From contig JALIGW010000001.1 of assembly GCA_023053685.1 (NCBI GenBank), forward strand, positions 162,436,547-162,500,546: a stretch of 64,000 nt of DNA, read 5' to 3'. The notes below the pieces were generated by a model. The model was given only the letters and a program-made list of their open reading frames with translations. It did not search any database and was not told the origin of the DNA. Source of the DNA: Diadophis punctatus similis (Eukaryota > Chordata > Lepidosauria > Squamata > Dipsadidae). This document shows, one piece after another, positions 42,838 to 54,339 of this stretch. The stretch's first letter is position 1. Every line of letters begins with the position of its first letter. The position numbers and the translations under genes were made by a program.

Positions 42838-42923
42838 ATGGCAGCGTCCAGGAGGACTGAAGTGCTGCCTCTCTATCAGACCTTGCTGCGAGAAAGCCAG
42901 GCTTTCAATGCCTACATCTATAG
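42838..42923 (+). pseudogene. LYRM4: captured LYRM4 (ISD11) first coding exon
   Basis: LYRM4/ISD11 is the small mitochondrial LYR-motif protein that stabilises the cysteine desulfurase NFS1 in iron-sulfur cluster assembly. The exon starts MAASRRTEVLPLYQTLLRES (ATG at 42838) and continues Q-A-F-N-A-Y-I-Y, ending with AG|GTAGGAAG, donor GT at 42924-42925. From memory human exon 1 starts MAASSRAQVL and continues with LYR, LRES and FSAYNY, splitting at the same Arg codon. About 18 of 29 residues agree. The name-giving L-Y-R is L-Y-Q here (CAG; a CpG transition from CGG would explain it), which argues for loss of function. Retention of the donor and of intron-like sequence after it shows copying at DNA level, not reverse transcription. 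The later LYRM4 exons are absent. It lies between the right internal repeat arm and the right terminus of the hAT element. Confidence 0.8.
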
Positions 42924-43872
42924 GTAGGAAGCATTCGGTGCCAAGTCTTTCTTCTTCCCCCATGAAAATCATCCCCCACCCCACCCCACCCGCTCCAGTT
43001 AAATGCCCATCCGGTGATAGGGTTTGTTTTAAATGGATAAAAAGATCTGTGCTGCTCGTTATCAAAATCCGAGTGGAAGTGAGGATGCCACTGATCCTGA
43101 TGCTGGTAGGCAGAGGCAGAATTGTCCAACGGGAGTGGGGCAGCATACAAAAATGACCAAATAAATAAATAAATAATAAATGGCGGATCTGAACTTGTCT
43201 GCGAAAAAATTTGGCGGATGGTATGTTTAAGGTTGGCCACCACTGAGTTAGGGTATTGCCTCAGAATAGTATGCAATGTACAGCAAATAGGAACATCCTT
43301 ATCTAGTCTGATAATACCTTTGATTTGGGGGATGCAAGACTCATGGCAACTCCTTCCTAACAGAGGTTTTAAAGATTCAAACTGGAAGTCCAGCACAATA
43401 AATAAGCTATTTTTACACTCGATAAAATGTTTAGATTCAGAAATTCAATCATGGAATGGAATACAGAAATCCTGTGTAACCTCAAATTACAGCTTGATCT
43501 GCCAGCCTTTTCACAGACAAGATCATTATTACCATTTCCTTCCAACATCAACCAAAATCAACTCTCTAGAGTGATGGATATGACAATAATAATAAACATA
43601 TTTGAAGATTGAAATAAAGTAACAAAATACTAGGAAAACACACAGGGTCACATTTAGGCTAGAACACAGACCACTAGTGGCTAGGGTTGAGCTACTGCGT
43701 AACCTTAAAGATGAAATATATTTTGCACTTTGGGGGAAAATGCATTCCACAATACAGCATTCACCTTTCTTTATTGAGAAGGCAAAATCTTTGATCTTAC
43801 TGGGATATTTTATAGTAACTTTAAACATACAATCACCTGATTTTAAGTTTATTTTTTCTTAATAATTAAAAG

Positions 43873-44105
43873 TTGGTCAATTTGGTATAGTGATTAAGGC
43901 ACCAAACTAGAAATCAAGTGACTGTGAGTTCTAATTCTGCCACAGGCACAAAGCCAGCTGGGTAATCTTAGCCAATCCCTCTCTCTCTCAACCCAAGGAA
44001 AGAGACAATGGCAAAACACTTCCAGAAAACTCTTGCCAAGAAAACTGCAGGGACTTAAAATGTCCAGGCAGTTGCCAGTAGTCAATGCTAACTTGAAGCC
44101 AGGAA
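43873..44105 (+). mobile_element. tRNA-derived squamate SINE
   Basis: The head TTGGTATAGTGATTAAGGCA resembles an A box (GTATAGTGGTTAAGG) and TGAGTTCTAATTCTG a decayed B box, followed by the family body AAGCCAGCTGGGTAATCTTA and CTTGCCAAGAAAACTGCAGG. The strong similarity to the minus-strand copy at 40816 confirms a family. Confidence 0.72.
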
Positions 44106-46134
<2,029 letters not shown>

Positions 46135-47087
46135 ACATTGTTGTTGTTTAAGCCCTGAAGAATCCTAGAATAATTGGCCATCAATGCTATAAATCAGAAG
46201 CCAAGGAAAACTATTTTAAATTTGCTCATAGTCTATTCTTATCATGAAATTGTATTTCTGCTAAAAAGACTTCTTTTAAGAAACAGAATAGAAGAAATAA
46301 ATGTACTAAAAGAATTCCCTCAGTTCCAATGAAGTTAACGAAACAGTTGCTAAAATTACGTATTTCAGAATCAGGATTATTTGTTTGGATAACTTTTAAA
46401 ATCAAAACTGTCCTTGGTCTTAAAATAATATGAAGATGTCTACGTTTTATATTTCTGCAGAACGTGTGTGCAGTATGTATTAATAGGAATTGGCTATATA
46501 CTTTCAAAAGTGCTTAATCAGGAACTCTGCAATTATATAAAAAGATGCTTCTCAGCTGCTTATCCATAATTTCCATTCATGCCCTTTGATTTCCAAATCC
46601 AAGAAATGTTGTTTTATTATCTCCCAGTCCAAATACCAAAACATATTATTGAATTTGTATCACTTAAAGTTAAGAACAAAATATAAATTTGCTGCTGGAT
46701 CAGAGGAAAAAAACAAAGTATTACAAAAGAACAAAAACAAAATGTACTACTATGATATCCAAATAAAAGTTTGGGGACTCAGTTCACAGATATTTTAAGG
46801 GTAAATCCAGATGGTTGCTTTTTAACTGCTCTACATTCCAGCAAAAAACATCAAGTGGTACTTTGTGAATTCCAATTGTTTTTCTTCACATGACTGCAGA
46901 CATGTACCAGGGTGGGGCAGGGCTTCAGATTAAAAGGCATAAAAGTACCATGCAATGGAGATGGCCCATAGCATGCACTGGCAACTCCATGTGAAAAAGC
47001 AATTGTTCAATTAGGGAAACCTTATTCTATAGAAAAATATAGCTTCCTTTTAAGAATAATCCCACAAGCAAGCTGTTGAAGCACAAG
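46135..47087. other. intronic sequence, nothing recognised
   Basis: AT-rich between the microsatellite and a Tigger-like element; no motif read. Confidence 0.4.
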
Positions 47088-47089
47088 TA

Positions 47090-47764
47090 CAGGTTGTACA
47101 ATACAACCATTTGTTTAATGACCATTCAAAGTTACAATAGCATTGAAAAAAGAGACTTATGACCAGTTTTCTTCTTCTTTACTTCCTCTTTTACCACTTC
47201 GGGTGTCAACGGAGATACAAAGTACTGGTTACTTATTTCTGGCGGCCTCAACCATCATTATTTGATGCTGTTGTAGTATGTCTTTGATGTTGTCTCTCCA
47301 CCTTTTTCTGAGGTCTGCCTCATGTTCTTTGGTCTTCCCCTCTTCTTTTTTCCCCCCAGTCTTTAAAGTTTAGTTTCTTCCCTAAATACGTGATATGCTT
47401 GTAGGGGGGAAAATGGCCAATTTCTCAACTTTGAGATCCTAGTAACTATAGTGGGGTTTTTTGGTCTCCTGTTCCCCATGGTCACATGATCAAAATTCAG
47501 GTGCTTCTCAACTGACATGTATTTATGACAGTTGCACTGTCCCGGAATCAAGTGACCATCAGTCTGACCTTCCCAGCCAGCTTCTGACAAGCAAAATCAA
47601 TGGGAGAAGCCAGATTTGATTAACAACTGCATGATTCAGTTAACAACTGCAGTGATTTACTTAATGGTGGCAAAAAAAGATGCTAAACTGGGGCAAAACT
47701 CACTTATCAAATGCTGTGCTTGGCAACAGAAACTTTGGGCTCAATTGTGGCTAAGAAACACCTG
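47090..47764. mobile_element. Tigger-like MITE with a 300-bp foreign insert
   Basis: TA-flanked (47088-47089 and 47765-47766). Family sequence runs from 47090 to about 47170 (TTACAATAGCATTGAAAAAA, GACTTATGACCA) and resumes at about 47472 (CCCCATGGTCACATGATC) through 47764. The 300 bp between (about 47171-47471) is not part of the family. Its right third is one arm of an inverted repeat whose partner is outside the element. Confidence 0.7.
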
Positions 47765-47983
47765 TACTCGACCTGTACTGTATCTCTAATTCATGCAGCT
47801 AAATATAAAATGTATCATTGTTCCTTCAGAACCTTAAAGTGGAATATATTTCTAATAAGACTCTCTCAAAGTTGCCATAAATTGTAATACCTATAGTTAT
47901 TAGGATCTCAAAGTTGAGAAACTGGCCATTTTTTTCCCTGCAGGTATACCAAATATTTAGGGAAGAAACTAAACTTTAAAGAC
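47359..47983. repeat. 93-bp inverted repeat pair, 440 bp apart
   Basis: 47359-47451 and 47891-47983 are reverse complements at about 88% identity by eye, gapless (shared strings such as GGATCTCAAAGTTGAGAAA and TTTAGGGAAGAAACTAAACT). The left arm lies within the insert of the Tigger-like element, the right arm in flanking unique sequence. Confidence 0.85.
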
Positions 47984-48514
47984 AAGAATACATATCTCAG
48001 GATAGTAAATGCCAAGCACAAAAAACTTTTCACATCAATCCAAACTATTTTCCATAGCCCAGTATTATCATAAACCATTCCAATTCACTAACTTACATTT
48101 TCTACTTTATTAAAAGAAAGCCTAAAATAACTACCAGGGACATACCAACTGAGAGAGGCCGGGAAATATACAGAATAATCAATCTCAGTTACTCATTTTA
48201 CATCTTAAAAATAAAAGTGTGAAGTTCTTTGTCTATAAGAATGTTTTCTTTTGAGGGGTAGTCACAATAATTCTTCTAAATAGGTCATCCCATTGTTAAA
48301 ACAAATTAAACCTACATAAAGCATAGTGCAATTTCAATTTGGATAGCAAATCCTTGCCATTAAAAAATTAGGCACCATATTTATAATAATGCTCCCTCTG
48401 GAGGTCTAATAGAAAGATATCACTTTTATCTTAAAATGAAAAAAAAGTTCAATAAATAAGAAACAATGATCCATAAATAACAATCTTACTTCCCTTACAT
48501 CTATTCTGGATGTA

Positions 48515-49282
48515 CCGTATTTTTCGGAGTATAAGACGCACCACCCCCAAAAGAGGGTGAAAATTTGGGTGCATCTTATACACTGAATGTAGCCCCGCCC
48601 ATCCGCTGGCCCCCACCCTTTGGCCTCTGCCTCCCAGCAATTTGCCTCCTTGCAGCAAACAGCAAACAGCCTGTTTCAGTTTCAGCACAGCCTGATTAGC
48701 ACAAGCATCTGATTGTCGGTTGGATCAGCCTCCCGACTATCAGCTGTTTCAGGCTGCAGGGATTGCCTCTGCCTATTGCCGCCTCCGCGGGCCCCATTTT
48801 TGGCCTCTGCACCCCGTTTTCGGCCTCCACACATCCCATTTTCCGCCCATTCCGATCCCCGCTGCCCAGAACAGGCAGAAAATGGAGCGCGTGGAGGCTG
48901 AAAGCAGGGCATGGGGAGGCTGCAAACTGGATGCGGAGGCCAAAAATGGGACATGCGGAGGCGGCAATAGTCTATAGCAATCCCTGCAACCTGAAACAGC
49001 TGATCGTTGGGAGGCCGATCCAACAGACAATCAGCTGCTTGTGCTAATCAGGTTGTGCGGAAACTGAAACAGGCTCTTTGCTGCAAGGAGGCAAATTGCT
49101 GGGAGGCAGAGGCAGATTTTTTTTTTCTTGTGCTAATCAGGCTGTACTGAAACTGAAACAGGCTGTTTGCTGCAAGGAGGCAAATTGTTGGGAGGCAGAG
49201 GCAGATTTTTTTTTCTTGTTTTCCTCCCCAAAAGCTAGGTGCGTCTTATACTTCGGAGCGTCTTATACTCCGAAAAATACGG
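48515..49282. mobile_element. TA-flanked foldback DNA element, 768 bp
   Basis: Ends CCGTATTTTTCGGAGTATAA and its exact reverse complement TTATACTCCGAAAAATACGG, with TA on both sides (48513-48514 and 49283-49284). Most of the element is a long imperfect inverted repeat: about 48600-48790 (CTGCCTCCCAGCAATTTGCC) against 48960-49115 (GGCAAATTGCTGGGAGGCAG). In the right part a unit of about 80 bp (GTGCTAATCAGG...GAGGCAGATTTTT) is tandemly doubled at 49040-49120 and 49130-49210. No transposase; the superfamily is uncertain (TcMar-like from the TA target). Confidence 0.8.
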
Positions 49283-49856
49283 TACGTAAGAGAAAATGGC
49301 ATGTACTAAAATGTCTTTCTCTGATTAATAGGATTCCTTCTTCTAAATCAAAATTTGTAATTTGGTCCATTGTAGAAGACAACTAATCATACTTTAATTA
49401 TGGAATGAAATATGTAATCTATAGCTCTATGAAACCTACATATCATGGGCCAATAAATAAACAATAAAAGATAATCAAAAACAATTTTGTGGTTTCATTA
49501 CAAAGGAGAACTGGATTAATTCGCTATAAATCATCATCCCTAACATTCTTATTGTCAGGAGGAAGAAAACGAAGTTCTAAATTATCTACATATGCTAACT
49601 TTACTATAAATGCAATTATTTTATTGTTAAGCATAAACAAAAGTAGAAAATTGTAAAGCTATTATAAAATATACATAGCATTTTATATTTATTGCCTTAT
49701 TTATCAAAGTCAAGGGACCTCCTTACTACTTTATTCAATCTTGGAACACATTTTACCCTTTGCAACATCAGATCATGAACACATATTAATCAAACATTTC
49801 CTTTACTATTGCCTAGCTATAAACATTGTGAGATGTAGAAACAGAATTATACTCAC

Positions 49857-49957
49857 ATCATACTTTGCAATTCTAGAATAAAGTTTGTTGATTTCCCAGT
49901 CCCTCTTCCACTGCTAGATGGAACAGCTGACATTGGGCTGGGTCCAGTACTGCTCAT
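49857..49957 (-). CDS. SUPT3H: SUPT3H start-codon exon (33 codons + 2 bases)
   Basis: First coding exon of SUPT3H, the SPT3 homologue with paired histone-fold segments that is a subunit of SAGA/STAGA-type co-activator complexes in the nucleus. On the minus strand, a 3' splice site (ATTTACTTAG) is followed directly by ATG at 49957. The exon encodes MSSTGPSPMSAVPSSSGRG, then TGKSTNFILELQSM and the first two bases of a further Met codon, and ends at the donor AT|GTGAGTAT (GT at 49856-49855). The pattern, a Ser/Thr-rich N-terminus, then SSSGRxTGKS, then ELQSMM, matches the human protein, which also splits at this Met. The histone-fold part comes from later exons to the left of base 1. I searched the minus strand by eye for the next exon (YSLGDARRPLHE-like) and did not find it here. 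The exon lies inside RUNX2 intron 1 on the opposite strand. Confidence 0.93.
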
Positions 49958-50049
49958 CTAAGTAAATAGCAGACAAGAACAACACATGAAATTTAGCAAA
50001 TGAACCCCACAAACATTTATAGTTTGAACATTTATAGTTTTAACATATT

Positions 50050-50150
50050 AACAGAGTTGGAAGGGACCTTGCAGGTCATCTAGTCCAACCCCCTGCCCAA
50101 GCCTTCAGAGGTATTTGAACATATCAAACCTAACTCTGCTCCAACCAAAA
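50050..50150 (-). mobile_element. CR1 3' end
   Basis: ACAGAGTTGGAAGGGACCTT and GCAGGTCATCTAGTCCAACC (50052-50091) is the reverse of the diagnostic CR1 3' end (GGTTGGACTAGATGACC...AAGGTCCCTTCCAACTCTG). Confidence 0.75.
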
Positions 50151-51098
50151 ATTTGCTTTCTTCAGCATCTGTAAAATTTTCAGGACACATTTTATCACAC
50201 AGGTAGGCAAAAATAATTCATAATAATAAATATTATTAATGTGACTTCAATTCAGGCTTTATTTTGACCAACATCTTGCATAAATATCTAATATTTTTCT
50301 AGTGTTAACCTAAAAGGAGTCAATATTTAATATATAAGTTGAATTATATTAGCCATACCATCGTACAGTAATTACCGTGACTCTGATATAATTCAACTGG
50401 CCTTAAATTTTGATCCCTTTTTGACATCAATATTAGATAAAATGTTAAATCAAATGTGTTAGATATATACATGCATTATTAACTTTAAAAATATATTATA
50501 AAATGCATCTTTTTTTCTGCATTGTTGAATTCTGAATTGTTTGTAGTCCAAATATCCAAAGTGAATATTAATCAGTAACAATTTTCTGAGTCCTTCCAAT
50601 ATGAGATGTCAGAGCTGAATTAGGATTTTCAGTGGTATACATTTGTGGAGCTTAAGAGATTATCCTTTCAACATTGTCTAGTGGCAAATACGCAGACATT
50701 AGGACTCTGCAATCTTCAAAAAATGATTCAGAGGAATTGCTATACACCTTGAACAAGCACAGCTCTTCTTGGTCCCTTATATTTTTCACTCTTCTTTTTG
50801 ATCCTGAAAAGATATTGCTACTGAGTGGATCCCTTAAAGCAATAGTAATCTTTTTTCAGCCTCATGTGTTTTTTTCTAGTTTCACTTTTTCACAGAATCC
50901 AGAAAAGCAAATAATATACACTTAGTACTGAATAAAAGTAAAACAAAATCCTACTAGTCAGTCCGGAAAACTTTACAGAACATGCAAATTTCTGAATCCA
51001 AAAGTAAAACCTCGAGGAAACAAAAAATATAACAATGAGTACATTAGATAGGTCAGGCTCAATCAATCAATCACCAAAATTTTATAAGAATATTGGAA

Positions 51099-51099
51099 G

Positions 51100-51183
<84 letters not shown>

Positions 51184-51194
51184 GATAGATAGAT
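51099..51194. repeat. (GATA)n microsatellite, first array
   Basis: About 22 GATA units with a single GATGATA variant near the right end; Bkm-type unit. Followed by (TG)n at 51219-51241. Confidence 0.96.
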
Positions 51195-51410
51195 TTCTGA
51201 GAATATGAATTTGTGCTGTGTGTGTGTGTGTGTGTGTGTGTATAAGAACTCTTTAAAAATTGTTACTGTTATCTTTAAATAGAATTTGGGGTTTCTTTAG
51301 AAAACATCTAGGAGTACTATAGCTGCATTACAAATTTACTTCTGTCCCTCTGAATTGTTCCAGAAAATTCATTTTCAAATTATTATATCCTACTATAAGT
51401 ATATTCTAGA

Positions 51411-51411
51411 T

Positions 51412-51466
<55 letters not shown>

Positions 51467-51468
51467 CT
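51411..51468. repeat. (GATA)n microsatellite, second array
   Basis: About 14 GATA units, 217 bp from the first array and in the same orientation. Confidence 0.96.
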
Positions 51469-52124
51469 AGATGTACAGATATATAGATATTAAAATATCC
51501 CTTCCCCCCCCCCATATAAAATCAGAAAGGGTGATCCTGAGGTTTTTCCTCTTAAAAACTGTCATCTTCAGGCATCATGGCAATCATTTTCACACACTCA
51601 CTTTTCCCCCCTGCCTCCATTGGTTTTTAGAGAGGGGGGCAGGGAGGGAGGGAGGAAGAAAGGTTCTAATTTCTATATCCCCCTTCTCAGGCTGATGAGT
51701 GTCAGCACTCACAATATTTTTGTTCAGTTTTAAATGCCTGAAGAGGGTTTATGTGTGACGTGGCACCATTAACTTATCCTCAGTGCATCCCTAACAAGTT
51801 TAAACTCTTCCTTTGGGATAGATATTTTTCTTTTAACACAGAGGATGGGTAATTATTTTAAAATGAACACCTTGGACTTTGGATGCTTAACTGGCCATTC
51901 AAAGTAATCTATATTTCTACATGGGTATAAGGCTACAAGCACAAACTTCCATTAATAGCACCTCAGAAATGCTATTTTCCAAGTCATTCTGCACTTTCCA
52001 TGTTCAAATTGGGTAAAACAAACCATTCTCAAAGAGTTATTTCAAATTAAGGGTAAAACTTGAAAATCTCCAGCCACTTTAAAGGTGCTGCTGGGTATTT
52101 GTTCATGTAATATCAAGTGTATCA

Positions 52125-52549
52125 CAAATTGCAAGGTTGGAAAGAACTTTGAAAATCATCTAATCCAAGTCCATATTCAGTTTGGAAATCTACTACTACA
52201 GTATCTCTAATACCTCCAGAAAATAGTCCAGCATCTCTTGATATAAATTCTTACCATTAGTAAGATTAAACCCAACATTCAACTAAAATAAACTTCCTTG
52301 TAATTTACCACTATTTACAACTTTTGTTATCCCATCTTCTGGAACAACTTTTAAAGGCTCATCCAACACTTGAAGACCTCTATCATGTTTCCCCAGAGTC
52401 ATCTTCTCTCCAGACTAAACATACAAAGCACCTCCAAGCATTCCTTGTTTTTCTTTTCAGGCCTCTTATCATTTTGTCTGCTTTTTCATGGTTATGCTCC
52501 AGTTAACCCTTGTCTTCCTAAAATGTGATGCCCAGAACAGGATGCAATA
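52125..52549 (-). mobile_element. CR1 LINE 3' region, part 1 (interrupted by the Helitron)
   Basis: Read on the + strand it is the reverse of a CR1 3' UTR. The end segment GGTTGGAAAGAACTTTGAAA with ATCATCTAATCCAAGTCC (52135-52172) corresponds to the CR1 signature where a block is followed by TTCCAAC. Upstream CR1 sequence follows up to CCCAGAACAGGATGCAATA, where the Helitron starts. Confidence 0.75.
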
Positions 52550-53446
52550 TCTATATATATAAAAGCGAAAACCACTCACACATTAATCACAAAATCTCCA
52601 GAACTGTAAAGCCTACAAACTTGAAATTTACCACGTATGTTCCTCTTGCCTTCTAGGTGCTCACTAAGAATGGATTTTTCAAAATGACCATCGGAGCATG
52701 AATATTTCTTATATTATTATTATTAACAAGCTCTGATGCTAAGGATTTCTACTCCCCCCGCCCCACCTGAAATCTGATCCAAATGCAAAACACAAGCAGA
52801 GGAGTTTCAGTTTCGCTTTTGCTTTCACAGCAGCAAGCAGCTTTACTACAGAACAGTTGAGCTAAGCCACGCACAGACTCCTTCCTGTCTCCTTCTTGCT
52901 CACATAGCAAATACTGTTTGAGTTTCCAAACACCCCTCAACTCTCTCACACACTAACAGAACGCCAGCTAGATGAATACCAATGGATAGTCAGGGACAGA
53001 TTTTTTCCCCCTTATTTTCCTCCTCAGTTCAGACAAATCTGTTCCTTCTACTGTAACACCAGTTAAAAGAAAAAGAGGCAAAAACGCAGGAAAAGATTTA
53101 CAGATGGGATTATGAAAACACAAGTAAGGGAAGCTGCCTGTTTCTCCCATGGCCAGTTCTATGTGGCATGCTCCAGAGTCAGTTCACCTGATAGCCTGGT
53201 CATCCTCCAGCCAGAGAGCAAAACCAGGAATGTTGTTTACAGGGAGGTCCTGAGCAATTCATCTGAGGGACGAATTGAAAGTCTATGCTATACAAACAAT
53301 GTCTTCATCTGTAACAGAAACTTAGCTTACTATCTCTAACGAAATAATACAGTCCCCTTTTTTAACTACCCAATTTTCAAACTTTAAGAGTCAATTTATC
53401 AAGCCTCATCACATAGTTTCGTAGCGAAGCATGGGTATTTAGCTAG
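52550..53446 (+). mobile_element. Helitron remnant with helicase C-terminus
   Basis: The 5' end TCTATATATATAAAAGC (52550) and 3' end ATGGGTATTTAGCTAG (CTAG at 53443-53446) are typical Helitron termini. A short subterminal stem, TTCG/CGAA, precedes the 3' end by about 15 bases. The host bases are A (52549) on the left and T (53447) on the right, the A^T target expected of rolling-circle Helitrons, with no target duplication. The frame at 53112-53339 includes FSHGQFYVACSRVSSPDSL, which is the last helicase motif of the Pif1-like domain, and then KTRNVVYREVL, the normal C-terminus. The Rep nuclease and most of the helicase are absent, so this copy is internally deleted and non-autonomous. It interrupts a CR1 copy. 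Confidence 0.85.
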
Positions 53447-53520
53447 TTTTAGATATGGCCAGACTACGGGGGAGGGAACCATTTCTTGACGAAGACATTT
53501 TGTCAATCCAGCTCCTGGGT
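53447..53520 (-). mobile_element. CR1 LINE 3' region, part 2 (after the Helitron)
   Basis: TTTTAGATATGGCCAGACTA directly continues the CR1 sequence cut at 52549 (CR1 copies read 'gatgcaatatt-cca-gatgtggcctgac' at this place). The joined order supports insertion of the Helitron into a pre-existing CR1. Confidence 0.65.
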
Positions 53521-54339
53521 CCTCAGCTTAGTGACCAAAGTGCTAAGCGACCGAACTGCCATAAAAGATGTTGCAAAATATTACAGTAACACAACAACTA
53601 TCTGTATAGAAGTGCATTTCCCATTTTAAAACTTCATGATGCTAATTTATATTCACCTTGAAATCCAAGGCAATCAATGTTTTTTGCACATATGGCTGAG
53701 TATGGATCTTTCCCCACAGTACATTCTCTACTCAAGCCTGTAATGTTTTCTATCCAGTGTAGTACTTTCCATTCTCTCTACCAAAATGCATGTTGCTGAT
53801 TTCTACTAGTTCTAACCACTTGCCATACAACTGAGTAACAGGAAAACAAATTTCCCATGCAACCTCTAATCTTGAACTACTTTAGTGTAGAGTACTACGG
53901 TGGCTGAAACAGTATTAAAGGAAAACTGCTATAGTCCTTCACTCAATGTAAGACCCGAACAAAGCAGCTGCACACTTCTTCAAAGATGCAGGGATACGAT
54001 GGAGGGGTGGCTGAGTCGGAAACTGCACAAGCCCCTTGTGAATGGGGATAGAATTCTCTCAATGCTTTGTTAAAAAAAACAAAAACCCAGCTGGGTTATC
54101 TCGGAGATCTTGACCTTCTTGGTCATCCAGATGGAACCTTCAGGAGAGGATTGGCTTCACCTGTTCCAGTAAGAAGGCAAATCTTAAGATTTATTCCTGT
54201 CTCGAGAAGGAAAGCCCTCCCTTTAGGTTTGCTTTTTGGAAATGCTGGTGTTTCTCAGCTCCATTTTGAGGCCGAAAACAGAAAAACGAGTAGTTAAAAA
54301 ACAGAAGCCACCGCTGCCAGTTGGAGGCTGTAAGCAAGA
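53521..54339. other. SUPT3H 5' intron next to the CpG island
   Basis: No repeat or exon recognised; GC content rises toward the CpG island from about 54000. Confidence 0.4.

Larger units (their letters stand above)
41090..43245 (+). mobile_element. non-autonomous hAT element (2156 bp) carrying a LYRM4 exon
   Basis: The left end CAGGGGTGGCCAAACC and the right end, read in reverse complement, CAGTGGTGGCCAACCT form hAT-type terminal inverted repeats. They are flanked by a perfect 8-bp target duplication AGTTAGGG at 41082-41089 and 43246-43253. No transposase reading frame is seen. Inside are two compact palindromes (41190-41310 and 41374-41472), a large imperfect inverted repeat (about 41580-42065 against 42142-42470), a CpG-rich block, a copy of LYRM4 exon 1 (42838-42923) and a short A-rich LINE/SINE-type tail near 43130-43181. 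The overlapping reading frames on both strands here are by-products of the inverted repeats and high GC. The orientation sign is arbitrary. Confidence 0.88.
50151..52124. other. SUPT3H 5' intron, simple repeats only
   Basis: Between the start-codon exon and the CpG island on the SUPT3H strand. Contains the two GATA arrays, a (TG)n and a G-rich tract at 51631-51662. No further exon recognised. Confidence 0.45.

Noticed and set aside
41090..43245. The LYRM4 exon as the real LYRM4 gene
   Set aside because: It sits inside a transposon with target duplication, has no further exons in the next 20 kb, and lacks the LYR arginine.
41612..43396. About a dozen overlapping open frames on both strands, up to 186 codons
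   Set aside because: They repeat the same peptide strings because of the inverted repeat in the hAT element. Only the LYRM4 exon matches a known protein.
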